Shown: positions 1 through 8,843, numbered from the stretch's first letter. The stretch: 37,617 nt of DNA from Paenimyroides viscosum (GCF_003858535.1 NZ_RQTJ01000027.1:242-37858); one strand, 5' to 3'. Translations and numbers: made by a program. Notes: a model not told the origin generated them from the sequence alone.

Positions 1-82
1 TTTAAGATTGATCTTTTTAAATAAAATTAAGTTTGTAAAGCAGTTCTTAATAGTAACAATTTATTGGCAGTCTAGTTTGTCT

Positions 83-472
83 TTAAAGTTTAACCAAAAC
101 GCCTTTACGTTTTACGATATTTTTATAATCCCACTGAATTTCAATGGATTTTTTTAACCATCTATGTAAATCTTCTTTATTGATTTCAGCTACCAAATTA
201 TAGAAAACAGAATCATCTTTGAACTTTTTCCCGTGAACGTTTAATTTTTCTTCTTCAAAATCAATACCGCTCCAAAACATTAATCGTATACCTGTTTTTT
301 GTTTACTGTAACCAACAATAGGATTACCGTTTAAAAACCAAACTGGATGCGTATGCCAGATTTTACTTTCGGCATTTTTAAGATTTTCTGATATTATTTG
401 CGCCAATAAATCGCATATTTTTTGATGCTCTTCAGAAAGAGTTTCGTTATAATTTAAAATATCCTGATTCAT
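83..472 (-). CDS. DUF1801 domain protein (YdhG-like)
   Basis: This small soluble 129-residue protein has no signal peptide and resembles the DUF1801/YdhG family. Seen: the typical layout of that fold, with an N-terminal helix, a WHTHPVWFLNGNPIVGY stretch at about residues 39-55, an RLMFWSG strand near 63-69, and a conserved-looking helix that ends in a basic tail. The family's biochemical role is not established, so I assign no reaction. The start codon lies 2 nt after the stop of the SMUG2-like glycosylase gene (475-1167), so the two are probably co-transcribed. No terminator was recognised in the 82 bases after its stop, before the window edge. Family assignment is by recognition of the overall pattern and is moderately sure. 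Confidence 0.7.
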   Translation of the reverse strand: MNQDILNYNETLSEEHQKICDLLAQIISENLKNAESKIWHTHPVWFLNGNPIVGYSKQKTGIRLMFWSGIDFEEEKLNVHGKKFKDDSVFYNLVAEINKEDLHRWLKKSIEIQWDYKNIVKRKGVLVKL

Positions 473-474
473 TA

Positions 475-1167
475 TTAGTTGTTTGAAGTTAATGCTAAAA
501 TATATTTATCAATATAAAGTTGTTTGTCTTTTGATTTATATTGTTGGATGTATCTAGGGTGTTCTAAAACCGTGATTTTATCAAACAATTTGGCTTCGTT
601 GTTTAACTTTTCTATAAAAGTGGCATTTTTCTTTCCTAAAACAAAAACTTCATCGGTATACAAACCTAAAGCAATATGTTTTTTTAATGATTCAATCATA
701 AAATCTTTCACCATTTTAAAAAGTTCTAAATCATCATAATAATTAGCATTTACCCAATTATTGTCTTTATTTTTTTTGACGATTGCTAACGGAAACGGAG
801 AATTTATATAAAACTGATTGTAAAATTCTGTTACTCTGCCAAATTCTTCGATCATATCATACATATAAACCGATGAAATTTCATGCGTATGTGCCGATTG
901 CATTTTTATTCCGCAAACACTTTCCAAACGTTTGGTATCTGTAAACGGAACGCCTGTAACGCCTGCGCCATGTCGACTTGGGTTTATTCCGATAATAAAT
1001 TTTCGTTTATTAGTATCATTATAAAACTTTTCGTAAAACTGTTGCATAACAAGTAGCGTTTCCGGATTAGATAAATACGGATTTAAAACCTGAAAATTAT
1101 TTGGTAAGTTTCCTGAATAATTCAATTGTTTGTTGAACGCAATTATTTTTTCTGCAAAAGTTTCCAT
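475..1167 (-). CDS. SMUG2-like uracil-DNA glycosylase family protein (DUF4918)
   Basis: Predicted base-excision-repair glycosylase of the SMUG2/DUF4918 branch of the uracil-DNA glycosylase superfamily. It would remove uracil or a related damaged base from DNA in the cytoplasm. Seen: the motif-1 signature GINPSRHGAGVTGVPFTD at residues 60-77, which aligns with the GMNPGPxGMxQTGVPFG motif of SMUG enzymes, including the catalytic-type Asn62. A second motif, EHPRYI, places His203 where the superfamily has its HPS/HPR loop. The length of 230 residues is usual. It lies just upstream of the DUF1801 gene with a 2-nt gap and 14 nt downstream of the NlpC/P60 gene, so it may belong to a four-gene unit. 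A second, family-1 uracil glycosylase (Ung) lies at 35132-35791. Substrate preference is not shown by the sequence. Confidence 0.83.
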   Translation of the reverse strand: METFAEKIIAFNKQLNYSGNLPNNFQVLNPYLSNPETLLVMQQFYEKFYNDTNKRKFIIGINPSRHGAGVTGVPFTDTKRLESVCGIKMQSAHTHEISSVYMYDMIEEFGRVTEFYNQFYINSPFPLAIVKKNKDNNWVNANYYDDLELFKMVKDFMIESLKKHIALGLYTDEVFVLGKKNATFIEKLNNEAKLFDKITVLEHPRYIQQYKSKDKQLYIDKYILALTSNN

Positions 1168-1181
1168 GATTGATATAATTC

Positions 1182-1793
1182 TTAGTTTTTATACGATCCA
1201 CATTTTACTAAATAATCGCCATAATAAGGTTCGGTTAAATTTGATATGATAACACCTTTTGATGTAGATGCGTGTACAAACATATTGTTTTGTAAATAAA
1301 TACCTACATGATTTACAATTCCAGTATTACCAAATGAAAAAAACACCAAATCGCCTTCTTTTAGGTCCTTTGTATATTTACGTTTAACGTTTTCGGCAAT
1401 ATCTTTAGATATTCTTGGAATGTATAACTGATAAATTTCTTTATACAAAATATTTGTAAATGCAGAACAATCAATTCCATTTTGGTTATTTCCACCGTAT
1501 TTATAGGGCGTTCCGTACCAATCTATAATAAAATTATATAGATTTTTATTTTTTAAGCTACTTTCACTAACATCTAATATTTTGCTTATTTCTGATAAAT
1601 CGTAGGGTTTAGCAATAGTTTTAGAATGGTTTGTTGTTTTTTTAATTTCTTTTTTGTTCTTGTTTTTATTGTAATTATCACGCCAATCAGTTTTAGACTT
1701 ACAGCCAATAACAGACAGAAGCAGCAAGCATATTATAACGCTTTTTGAAATGAAAAAAACCGGAAATTTCCGGTTTTGTATTTTATTAATCAT
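1182..1793 (-). CDS. NlpC/P60 (C40) cell-wall peptidase lipoprotein
   Basis: Predicted peptidoglycan endopeptidase of the NlpC/P60 family (gamma-D-glutamyl-diamino acid hydrolases), anchored as a lipoprotein. Seen: a hydrophobic segment ending in a lipobox at Cys31 (SVIGC), a charged Lys/Asn-rich linker to about residue 60, then the catalytic domain with Cys109 in NGIDCSAF, His162 in NHVGIYL and His174 in FVHAS, which form the expected Cys-His-His set. The ATG overlaps the end of the DUF349 gene by 8 nt (ATGATTAA). Odd: codons 6-13 are encoded by a perfect intrinsic-terminator hairpin (1753-1777), so the n-region is long (about 18 residues) and unusual. No better internal start is present: a TTG further in would give a signal peptide with no basic residues. 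Function is confident; the exact start is less so. Confidence 0.87.
   Translation of the reverse strand: MINKIQNRKFPVFFISKSVIICLLLLSVIGCKSKTDWRDNYNKNKNKKEIKKTTNHSKTIAKPYDLSEISKILDVSESSLKNKNLYNFIIDWYGTPYKYGGNNQNGIDCSAFTNILYKEIYQLYIPRISKDIAENVKRKYTKDLKEGDLVFFSFGNTGIVNHVGIYLQNNMFVHASTSKGVIISNLTEPYYGDYLVKCGSYKN
1753..1777 (-). terminator. Intrinsic terminator inside the nlpC start region
   Basis: Perfect 22-bp self-complementary stretch AAAACCGGAAATTTCCGGTTTT (1756-1777; 9 bp usable with a small loop) followed on the minus strand by a run of seven T (1753-1759). It is well placed to end the DUF349 transcript (stop at 1786), but it lies within codons 6-13 of the next gene. Confidence 0.8.
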
Positions 1794-3657
1794 TTTTATT
1801 GATGTTTCTTAATTGAACCAGCTTTTCTTTCCACAAGTTTAATTCATCTTTATGACGCTCAATATTTTTATTAATTTCTTTTACCAACGGATTGTCTGCC
1901 TTAGCATTAGAAATAAATTGCACATTGTTTTCTAACTGAAAAATTTCCGATTGAATTTCTTCTACTTTACGTTGCACAAACACTGTTTCGTTTTGTAAGC
2001 GTCTGCCATCGTTACTTTCAATTAAATGCTCGATTTTATTATTGAATTTAACCAATTCGGCTTCTTTTTTAGATAAACTTAATTTATCGAACAATGCATC
2101 TAAAACCTTGTTGAATTTACCTTCAATATGTCTGCGGGTTTGCGGAACAATACCTAAACCTTTCCAGTTTTCTATATGTACTTTAATAGCGTCTAAATCT
2201 GTTTTATGATCGCCCGTTAATTCAAAATCTTTCAAGCTTTCTAAGTATTCTTTCTTTCGATCAAAGTTAGCCATCTCCACTTCCATTTCTTGGTTGCGTT
2301 CGCTATGAAGTCTGTCAAAATAAGAATTACAAGTTTGCTTAAACTCTTTCCACAAGCTGTCTGAAAATTTTCTTGGCACATGACCAACGTGTTTCCATTC
2401 TTCTTGTATTTTTTTCATTGCAGGGGTAGTGGTATTGTAATCTGTACTTTCTGCTAATGATTTAGCTTTTTCTATTAAAGCCTGTTTTTTAACTAAATTG
2501 TCTTGTTGTTCCTTTTTTATGTCTTTATAGAAATTGTTCTTTAAAACATTAAAGTTTCGGGTAGCGTTTTTAAAGGTTGCCCAAGTATCTTCGCTTTGTT
2601 CTGCAGGCACACGTCCGGCACTAAAAAACTGTGTTCTTAATTGCTCTATTTCTTTTATGGCATTTTGCCAATCGTTATGTGAATTAAATTTATTTGTAGA
2701 AATACTGTTGATTGCAGCAATTAATTCATTTTTTTTGGCAAGATTAAGTTCTTCACGTTCGCGAATTTCATTTTGTAATGATTCTCTTTTGCTATGTAGT
2801 TGCTTAGTTATTTCACTAAATTTATGCCATATTTCTTCGCGGTATTCTTTAGCAACAGGTCCAATTTCTTCTTTCCAAATGCGGTGTAACGTTTGTAATT
2901 CACGGAAAGCTTTGCGAATATCGGGTTCGTTAATTAAAATACTTGCACGTTCTATGACTTTTTGTTTTTGATCTAAATTGTTTTTAAAGTCTATATCGCG
3001 TGCTTCACGGTCTAAATGCAACTGATCGTAAAAACGTTCTAAATGAAAATGAAAGTTATTCCATACGTGATTGTAATTATCTTTTGGAATTGGTCCGGCA
3101 TTTTTCCAACGCTCACGAATTTGTTGAATATCTTTTAAAGCAGCATTATAATTTTCGGTATTTTCTACCAAATCTTTTAATTCGTCAATTAATTGATTGC
3201 GATTAGCTAAATTTGTTTTTAGCTGATCTTGTATCGATTTAAAATGCGTGTTTCTTTGGTCTTTATAGTTGTTATACAAAGAGTTAAAATGATTCTTTGC
3301 AGGTAAATCATATTGAAAATCTGTTGAAAAAGCTTCTGGATTTTCTTCTAAAAAAACCTTTCTTTTTTCATCAATCAGTTCATTGTATTTATTAAGAAAA
3401 CTGCGTTTAATGCCTTCTACATGATCACGAATGGCTGTAACTTTCTCGTTTTTTAATAAATTTTCCAGTTCTGTATTCAATTCCTCTAACGATAATTCGT
3501 CGTAATTAGCTAAAAGAATATGGTTGTTTTCGTTTATAGAAGCTGTTTCGCTGTCTTCTGCATTTGTTGAATTTATTGCTTCAACAATTGTATTTGTTTC
3601 TGTTTCAGGGTTCACTCCGTCTGCTAATGGCAGGTTATCATTCTTTTCTTCTAACAT
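1786..3657 (-). CDS. DUF349-repeat protein
   Basis: Large acidic, highly charged, mostly helical cytoplasmic protein (about 623 residues from ATG 3657) with several tandem DUF349 repeats. Seen: five repeat units of the pattern W-K-x-x-G-x-(V/I)-P followed by about 20-30 helical residues, with cores WKNAGPIPKDNYNHVW, WKEEIGPVAKEYREEIW, FSAGRVPAEQSEDTW, WKHVGHVPRKFSDSLW and WKGLGIVPQTRR. The first 60 residues are Glu/Asn/Thr-rich and likely disordered. An upstream in-frame start at 3681 is possible, but MLEEKN fits better because the extension (LNLNIKK) looks like leader sequence. The family's role is unknown; I make no functional claim. It follows aroE on the same strand (84-nt gap, which may hold a promoter) and overlaps nlpC by 8 nt. 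Confidence 0.87.
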   Translation of the reverse strand: MLEEKNDNLPLADGVNPETETNTIVEAINSTNAEDSETASINENNHILLANYDELSLEELNTELENLLKNEKVTAIRDHVEGIKRSFLNKYNELIDEKRKVFLEENPEAFSTDFQYDLPAKNHFNSLYNNYKDQRNTHFKSIQDQLKTNLANRNQLIDELKDLVENTENYNAALKDIQQIRERWKNAGPIPKDNYNHVWNNFHFHLERFYDQLHLDREARDIDFKNNLDQKQKVIERASILINEPDIRKAFRELQTLHRIWKEEIGPVAKEYREEIWHKFSEITKQLHSKRESLQNEIREREELNLAKKNELIAAINSISTNKFNSHNDWQNAIKEIEQLRTQFFSAGRVPAEQSEDTWATFKNATRNFNVLKNNFYKDIKKEQQDNLVKKQALIEKAKSLAESTDYNTTTPAMKKIQEEWKHVGHVPRKFSDSLWKEFKQTCNSYFDRLHSERNQEMEVEMANFDRKKEYLESLKDFELTGDHKTDLDAIKVHIENWKGLGIVPQTRRHIEGKFNKVLDALFDKLSLSKKEAELVKFNNKIEHLIESNDGRRLQNETVFVQRKVEEIQSEIFQLENNVQFISNAKADNPLVKEINKNIERHKDELNLWKEKLVQLRNINKND

Positions 3658-3741
3658 TTTTTTAATGTTTAAGTTTAACAAATTATTTTTGAAAGATAAA
3701 TAATTAATTGAAAGTCAACAAATTTTTTATAAGAAATAGTT

Positions 3742-4458
3742 TTAACTATTCCAAATTTCCCAAGATTCTTCTGCCTGAATTTCTAACATTTCTAATCCGT
3801 TTTTTGTATCAGCATTTTGCTCTTTACACTTTTTTAAAAACAATGTTTCGCTAGGATTGTAAATTAAATCGTAAGCTAAGTGATTCTTTGTAAGAAATTT
3901 ATAAGGAATATCAGGTGCTGAATCTACATTTGGGAACGTACCAACAGGTGTACAATTTATAATGATTGTATGACTTTGAATGATTTCTTCAGATAAATCT
4001 TCGTAGGTAATTTCACCATTTCGCGATACTATTAAATAATTTATTTGTAATTGTTCTAATGCGTAAATTATTGCTTTGCTTGCACCGCCGGTTCCTAAAA
4101 TTAAGGCTTTTGTGTGATGTGGTTTTAAGTGGGGCTGTATCGATTTTTTAAAACCAATCCAATCGGTATTGAAACCGATTTTTTTTTCGTTTTCGATCTT
4201 TATTGTATTAACTGCACCAATTTGTTCTGCATGAAAATCTAACAAATCTAAATACGGAATAATAGCTTCTTTGTATGGAATTGTAACATTAAATCCAAAA
4301 TTATTTAAATTGAATATATTGTTTAATTCTGATAGGTTATCTATATCAAAATTAATGTATTGTGTATTTAAAATATTTTGATTCTTAAACTTATTGTTGA
4401 AATAATTCCGTGAAAAAGAATAGCTGATGTTTTTACCTATTAAGCCGTATGTTTTCAT
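3742..4458 (-). CDS. aroE: Shikimate dehydrogenase
   Basis: NADPH-dependent reduction of 3-dehydroshikimate to shikimate in aromatic amino-acid and chorismate synthesis; cytoplasmic. Seen: the substrate-binding N-terminal motif YGLIGKNISYSFS (the family's S-x-S site), NVTIPYKEA with the catalytic Lys of the NVTxPxK motif, NTDW with the catalytic-pair Asp, a Rossmann GTGGASKA loop near residue 124, and NCTPVG. At 238 residues it is a little shorter than the Escherichia coli enzyme, as is usual in this phylum as I recall it. Odd: its ATG comes only 3 nt after the T-run of a terminator hairpin (4462-4488), and no clear promoter of its own is visible, so expression would depend on read-through or on a promoter inside the upstream TPR gene. 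Confidence 0.95.
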   Translation of the reverse strand: MKTYGLIGKNISYSFSRNYFNNKFKNQNILNTQYINFDIDNLSELNNIFNLNNFGFNVTIPYKEAIIPYLDLLDFHAEQIGAVNTIKIENEKKIGFNTDWIGFKKSIQPHLKPHHTKALILGTGGASKAIIYALEQLQINYLIVSRNGEITYEDLSEEIIQSHTIIINCTPVGTFPNVDSAPDIPYKFLTKNHLAYDLIYNPSETLFLKKCKEQNADTKNGLEMLEIQAEESWEIWNS

Positions 4459-4461
4459 AAT

Positions 4462-4488
4462 AAAAAATCGTTATTTAGCATAACGATT
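4462..4488 (-). terminator. Terminator at the end of the TPR gene, abutting aroE
   Basis: Stem AATCGTTAT / ATAACGATT (4466-4474 with 4480-4488), loop TTAGC on the plus strand, then a minus-strand T-run. The last 2 nt of the stem are part of the TPR gene's stop codon (4487-4489), and the aroE ATG begins at 4458. Confidence 0.75.
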
Positions 4489-5884
4489 ATTCTTGATTAA
4501 AATTTTGAATATAACTTTGTATTTGTTCGTTTTTCCAAACAGCCGGAAACAATGTTTGCAATAAAGTTTTGTTTTTGTAGTTTAAAGCCAAAGCATTTGT
4601 TAAATGATACAAGGCTTTTTCTGTTTCGTTTACTAACATATACACTCCGGTTAAACGGTATTCAATTTCGTATTCGTCGTTAAAAATTTCGCGCGCTTTC
4701 AATAATTTTTCAACTGCCTGTACATTGTCTTCTAACAAATGTAACGTCTCGCTCCAATACAACCAAGTGTCTAAAAAAGCATCACCGTTTTCAACCGCTT
4801 TTCTAAAACCTAATTCGGCTTCTTCTAAAAACAATAATTCTTTGTTTATAATTGCGTAACGTCGCCAATATAAATGGTTGTTTTCATCGATCCCTAATGC
4901 TTTGTTTACAAATTGCAACGCTTTTTTAAAATCGTTCTTTTTTAAATGCAAATCAGCAATGGCAATCCAAGATTTATCCATCAACGGATCTTCGTTAACA
5001 GAACGCAAATAATATTTTAAAGCTTTATCGTAATTTTTCAATGCTTCGTAGCATAAACCCATTCTGCGATAAACATAAGACGAAGGATCGTCTAACTGCA
5101 AAGTTTCTTTGTAACAGTTTATTGCCTGGGTGTACATTTTAAGCTTTTCGTACGATTTCCCTTTTTCTAAGTAGGCACCTACAAAATGTTCATCAATTAT
5201 GCACGCAAAATCAAAGGCTTCAATTGCTTTACGGAAATATTTTAAAGTATAATATTGGCGTCCTAATTGATGCCATGCGACTTCGGAATACGGGTTGTGA
5301 TCAATAAATTCTTCTAAAAATTCAATAGCTTCTTGGTGATTGTCTAAAAAATCATAACAATAAACAACGTTATAAAGTGCGGTTTGATCTTCAGAATCGT
5401 GTTCTAAACACTTAATAAAAGCATCTTTAGCCTCTAGAATTTCATCGATAAATAAATATTCCATTCCTAATAAAGAATAAACATCAGCAAAATCTTCGGT
5501 ATATTGCAAAGCAATCTTTAAAGAATCTATTGCTTTATGATGGCTGCCTTGTTTAGAGTGAATGTTTGCCCGTTGAATATAAACTTCATCGTTTCTTGGA
5601 TCGATATGTTGTAATTCGTTCAATAATTTTTCGGCTTTGTCTAACTTGTTTTCAAAAACCAAAAGCTCCACCTGAACCAATTTTAGTCCGATAGAGTTTG
5701 GATGCTGTTCTAATCCAAGTTTCAGCGCTTTTTTAGATAAGTTAATTTTACCCGAATCTAAATAGTGCAGTATAATGTTTTCAAATTCTTCTGAATCGAA
5801 AAAACAAATTTTGTTTGTTTTAAGCATATTCTCGAATTTTGAAATAGACATTCTAAAAAAATCTTCTTCGTCGTGTGTAAACAT
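4487..5884 (-). CDS. Tetratricopeptide-repeat protein
   Basis: Soluble 465-residue protein made almost wholly of TPR repeats and without a signal peptide, so probably a cytoplasmic protein-interaction scaffold. Seen: about ten 34-residue helix-turn-helix units with the TPR pattern (A/G at position 8, Y/F at 11, A at 20, P at 32), for example AVDVYSLLGMEYLF-like and AWHQLGRQYYTLKYFRKAIEAF units between residues 100 and 400. The first 45 residues (acidic, DEEDFFRM...) are not repeat. The partner is unknown. The start at 5884 is kept because the acidic N-terminus resembles that of other flavobacterial members as I recall them; a second ATG at 5851 is possible. It follows the aminotransferase by 81 nt. 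Confidence 0.85.
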   Translation of the reverse strand: MFTHDEEDFFRMSISKFENMLKTNKICFFDSEEFENIILHYLDSGKINLSKKALKLGLEQHPNSIGLKLVQVELLVFENKLDKAEKLLNELQHIDPRNDEVYIQRANIHSKQGSHHKAIDSLKIALQYTEDFADVYSLLGMEYLFIDEILEAKDAFIKCLEHDSEDQTALYNVVYCYDFLDNHQEAIEFLEEFIDHNPYSEVAWHQLGRQYYTLKYFRKAIEAFDFACIIDEHFVGAYLEKGKSYEKLKMYTQAINCYKETLQLDDPSSYVYRRMGLCYEALKNYDKALKYYLRSVNEDPLMDKSWIAIADLHLKKNDFKKALQFVNKALGIDENNHLYWRRYAIINKELLFLEEAELGFRKAVENGDAFLDTWLYWSETLHLLEDNVQAVEKLLKAREIFNDEYEIEYRLTGVYMLVNETEKALYHLTNALALNYKNKTLLQTLFPAVWKNEQIQSYIQNFNQE

Positions 5885-5965
5885 AATCGACTGTTTTTAT
5901 TATTAAAGATAGCTCATAAACGTTACGTTATAGGTACGCAAAAAACTATCTTATAAACATTTTAA

Positions 5966-7156
5966 TTAACAAAGTTCTTTCTGAACTTCGTTAAGCGCTT
6001 CTATTAAAATTGCGCAACCTTCTTTTATTTCTTCTTCAGAAATGGTTAAAGGTGGTGTAATACGAATGGCTCTTTCTTCAAACATTAGCCAAAATAATAC
6101 CAAACCTTTGTCTTTACACTTTAAAATTACTTGGTTGGTTATTTCTGCCGATGGCGTCATTGGAGCAAGCATTAAACCTTTGCCGTGAATTTCGGTTATC
6201 AGCGGATGTTTCAGTAAACTGCGGAACAATTGTTCTTTTATCAGAGTTTGTTCCATTAAATCGGTTTCTAACAACTCTTGTAAAGTTGCCAAACTTGCCG
6301 CTGCAATTATAGGATGTCCACCAAAAGTTGTTATGTGTCCGCACTTAGGATCGTGCGCCAGTAAATCCATCATTTTTTCATTGGCAGTAAAAGCACCAAC
6401 AGGCATGCCGCCGCCCATACCTTTACCTATTACCAAAATATCGGGAAAAACATTATAGTTTTCAAAACCAAATAATTTACCCGTTCTTCCAAAACCAGGC
6501 TGAATTTCATCTAAAATTAATAAAGCACCAACTTCGTCGCAACGCTTGCGAACCTTCAACAGATAATCGTTTTCGGGTGTTACAAATCCTGCGCTTCCTT
6601 GAATGGTTTCTAATACAATTGCTGCTGTTTTTGTTGTAATTTGCTGTAATTCTTCTTCGTTATTAAAAGTAACAAAGTCTACATTTGGCAGTAACGGACG
6701 AAATGCGCGTTTGCGTTCTTCATTACCTAAAATACTCATAGAACCTTGTGTGTTTCCGTGGTAAGCGTTTACGCATGAAATAATATGCGTTCTGCCAGTT
6801 ACACGTTTTGCTAGTTTTAATGCGCCTTCAATGGCTTCGGTTCCCGAATTTACCAGATACGTTTTGTTTAAACTAGCAGGTAAATGTTGTGCCAATAATT
6901 TACAAAAATCTACCGCTGGTTTTTGAACATATTCGCCATAAACCATAACGTGTAAGTATTTATCAAGCTGATCTTTTATAGCATTTACCACACGTGGATG
7001 CTGATGCCCTAACGTACAAGCCGAAACGCCTGCAACAAAATCTAAATGTTTTTTACCGTCTGTACTGTAAATGTAACTTCCTTTTGCATGAGAAATTTCA
7101 ACTTCTAACGGATACAGGCTGGTTTGAGCCTGATATTTAAAAAAATCTTCTTTCAT
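5966..7156 (-). CDS. Class III (PLP-dependent) aspartate aminotransferase family protein
   Basis: Pyridoxal-phosphate aminotransferase of the acetylornithine/ornithine/GABA class (subgroup III). Seen: the PLP-phosphate loop NSGTEA at residues 103-108, AYHGNT at 131-136, the cofactor-ring Asp216 in LILDEIQPGFGRTG, and Lys245 in VIGKGMGGGMPVG, which forms the Schiff base. Length (396) is normal and all catalytic positions are intact. The amino-donor substrate cannot be read from sequence; there are no arginine or lysine pathway genes nearby. Its ATG is 1 nt after the stop of the OstA-like gene, so the pair is almost certainly co-transcribed, though no functional link is obvious. Confidence 0.9.
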   Translation of the reverse strand: MKEDFFKYQAQTSLYPLEVEISHAKGSYIYSTDGKKHLDFVAGVSACTLGHQHPRVVNAIKDQLDKYLHVMVYGEYVQKPAVDFCKLLAQHLPASLNKTYLVNSGTEAIEGALKLAKRVTGRTHIISCVNAYHGNTQGSMSILGNEERKRAFRPLLPNVDFVTFNNEEELQQITTKTAAIVLETIQGSAGFVTPENDYLLKVRKRCDEVGALLILDEIQPGFGRTGKLFGFENYNVFPDILVIGKGMGGGMPVGAFTANEKMMDLLAHDPKCGHITTFGGHPIIAAASLATLQELLETDLMEQTLIKEQLFRSLLKHPLITEIHGKGLMLAPMTPSAEITNQVILKCKDKGLVLFWLMFEERAIRITPPLTISEEEIKEGCAILIEALNEVQKELC

Positions 7157-7157
7157 T

Positions 7158-8819
7158 TTACTCGCTACGTTTTTTTATAACGTTTGGTGATTTTCCCGAT
7201 CGTTTAAAATTCAAGGTTTTATCCTGAACTTCCATTGGTTTTTCGCTTACTTTCTCGTTCTTTTTAACTTCTTCTTCGGCTTTATCATCATGCTTCAGTT
7301 CCTCGTCGCTAAAAAGTTCGTCTACACTGTACATTCGTTCATCGCCCCGCCAGTTAAAACCTGCCAGTTTCCGAGCGTTTTCAGGGAATTGTTCCGGCGG
7401 ATATGTTGTTCCTTCGGGATTAATCATTCGTGTTGCTGTTGTAATTTTGTTGTCTTCTAATTCTAAAACAATTTTACTGCAAATTCCTTTATCAATTCCT
7501 TGCAAAACCTCTTCATCGTACACATAATAAATCATTTCGGCGTTTTGCACCAAATCAATCTGCCTAATTTTATCATCGATAAATTTTCCGTACATATTGA
7601 TTCCTTTAGCTTGATTAAAACCAGCCCCGAGTGAATCTTTCTGAATTACAAAAGCATTGGTAAGTACTTTTAGCGAATCTAGTTTTTCGGTTTCTACATT
7701 ATTTATTAAATGGATAACATCGCCGGTTAACTGACTTTCATCTTTAAATAAAACGGGTTTTCGAATTAATTGCAACAAACCAATTTTTTGATCGTAATGC
7801 AAAGAATCTGCTTTTCCGCTCATGTCAGGCGTGCGATACATACGTGCATTGGGATAACCTTTTATAACGCGTTGTTTATCCGGACCAACAATTTGTATGT
7901 TTTTAGCATGAAAATAGGTAGTATCTTTTTCTGCAATAGTTTGAATTAATGGTTTTTTTGTCATGAAAACCGAATCGTTTGCACGAAAAACTTCTGCAAA
8001 ATGACTGGTTGCAATGGTGTTGTTAATAGTATCTGTAACTTTTACGTTGTTGATGCCTTTTGCATAAGATCTTTTTTCATCGTAGTACATTTCATCGGCT
8101 TCAATACGTTTGTTATCATAAAGTATAAACGATTTTTCGATCATTTTTCCTTCGTTTAAACGGGTGTCGTAAAAACCGTTTTCGGTATAAATATGATTTC
8201 CTTTGTTATCGATTGTTGAAGGTCCAAATAAATAGGCGTGACCGGAATCTTCGTAAAAATCTAAATGGTTTGATTTGATAACATTTTCAGGATTTGTAAT
8301 AACAACCTGCGTTCTGAATTCGTACTTTAATTCACGCGTGTAATATTTACCCGATTTAGATTTTAAAGTATTCAGTTTGTTGGTAATTGTTGCATTATCG
8401 TTGTAATATGCAATGCCCGTATTTCTGTCGTAATAAACTTTTTCTGATTTTAAAGATGAATCTGGCGATGTCATTACCACATTTCCAGATGCGTAAGCAA
8501 TTTTTTCTACACCGTTGTATTCGGCATATTTGCTGTTCAACTGCAAGGTATCGTCTTGAATAATTCTAACATTTCCAAACAGTTTTGCATAATTTTCCTT
8601 CTCAAAAAAATACGCTTTATTGCAGTAAATATACATACTGTCGTGCTGCATTTGAACATTTCCGGTAAGAATTTTAGCACCGGGAACCTCGTATTCATTA
8701 ACATCGGTAAAATCTGATGCTAATAATTTTATGATTTTACCGTTTGGCTCAGGTGTTTGTGCAAACGAAAAGGCACAACAAAACAACAGAAAAAACAGGT
8801 TTAAAAAAAAGGTTTTCAA
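7158..8819 (-). CDS. OstA-like (LptA/LptD N-terminal domain) protein
   Basis: Predicted periplasmic or outer-membrane-associated protein of the OstA family, expected to act in lipopolysaccharide transport across the periplasm. Seen: a clear signal peptide (MKTFFLNLFFLLFCCAFSFAQ), then many short beta-strand repeats of the LptA-like beta-jellyroll type (for example LTGNVQMQHDSMYIYCNKAY and FGNVRIIQDDTLQLNSKYA at 50-105), continuing to about residue 480. The tail is Lys/Glu-rich and ends in a basic segment. At 553 residues it is larger than proteobacterial LptA (about 185), as expected for the Bacteroidota form. The start codon is TTG at 8819: it begins the signal peptide at its basic n-region and no ATG lies nearby. 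A -7 element at 8836-8843 gives a leader of about 10 nt. Confidence 0.85.
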   Translation of the reverse strand: MKTFFLNLFFLLFCCAFSFAQTPEPNGKIIKLLASDFTDVNEYEVPGAKILTGNVQMQHDSMYIYCNKAYFFEKENYAKLFGNVRIIQDDTLQLNSKYAEYNGVEKIAYASGNVVMTSPDSSLKSEKVYYDRNTGIAYYNDNATITNKLNTLKSKSGKYYTRELKYEFRTQVVITNPENVIKSNHLDFYEDSGHAYLFGPSTIDNKGNHIYTENGFYDTRLNEGKMIEKSFILYDNKRIEADEMYYDEKRSYAKGINNVKVTDTINNTIATSHFAEVFRANDSVFMTKKPLIQTIAEKDTTYFHAKNIQIVGPDKQRVIKGYPNARMYRTPDMSGKADSLHYDQKIGLLQLIRKPVLFKDESQLTGDVIHLINNVETEKLDSLKVLTNAFVIQKDSLGAGFNQAKGINMYGKFIDDKIRQIDLVQNAEMIYYVYDEEVLQGIDKGICSKIVLELEDNKITTATRMINPEGTTYPPEQFPENARKLAGFNWRGDERMYSVDELFSDEELKHDDKAEEEVKKNEKVSEKPMEVQDKTLNFKRSGKSPNVIKKRSE

Positions 8820-8835
8820 TTGGGATAATTTTTTT

Positions 8836-8843
8836 CAAAATTA
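8836..8843 (-). promoter_or_regulatory. -7 element of the OstA-like gene
   Basis: Minus-strand TAATTTTG matches the Bacteroidota -7 consensus TAnnTTTG. It lies 17 nt upstream of the TTG start codon and downstream of the purA terminator. No good TTG is seen at -33. Confidence 0.45.

Noticed and set aside
1..82. A partial gene at the left edge
   Set aside because: Both strands have stops in the visible reading frames and no recognisable peptide.
2534..2971. Plus-strand open frame of about 145 codons rich in Cys/Ser/Leu
   Set aside because: Antisense to the DUF349 repeats; the composition is the mirror of Lys/Glu-rich codons and the frame has no start context.
83..3657. The nlpC, SMUG2-like and DUF1801 genes as a defence system
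   Set aside because: Proximity alone; each is a common housekeeping-type gene and there is no nuclease/ATPase/sensor combination typical of defence islands.
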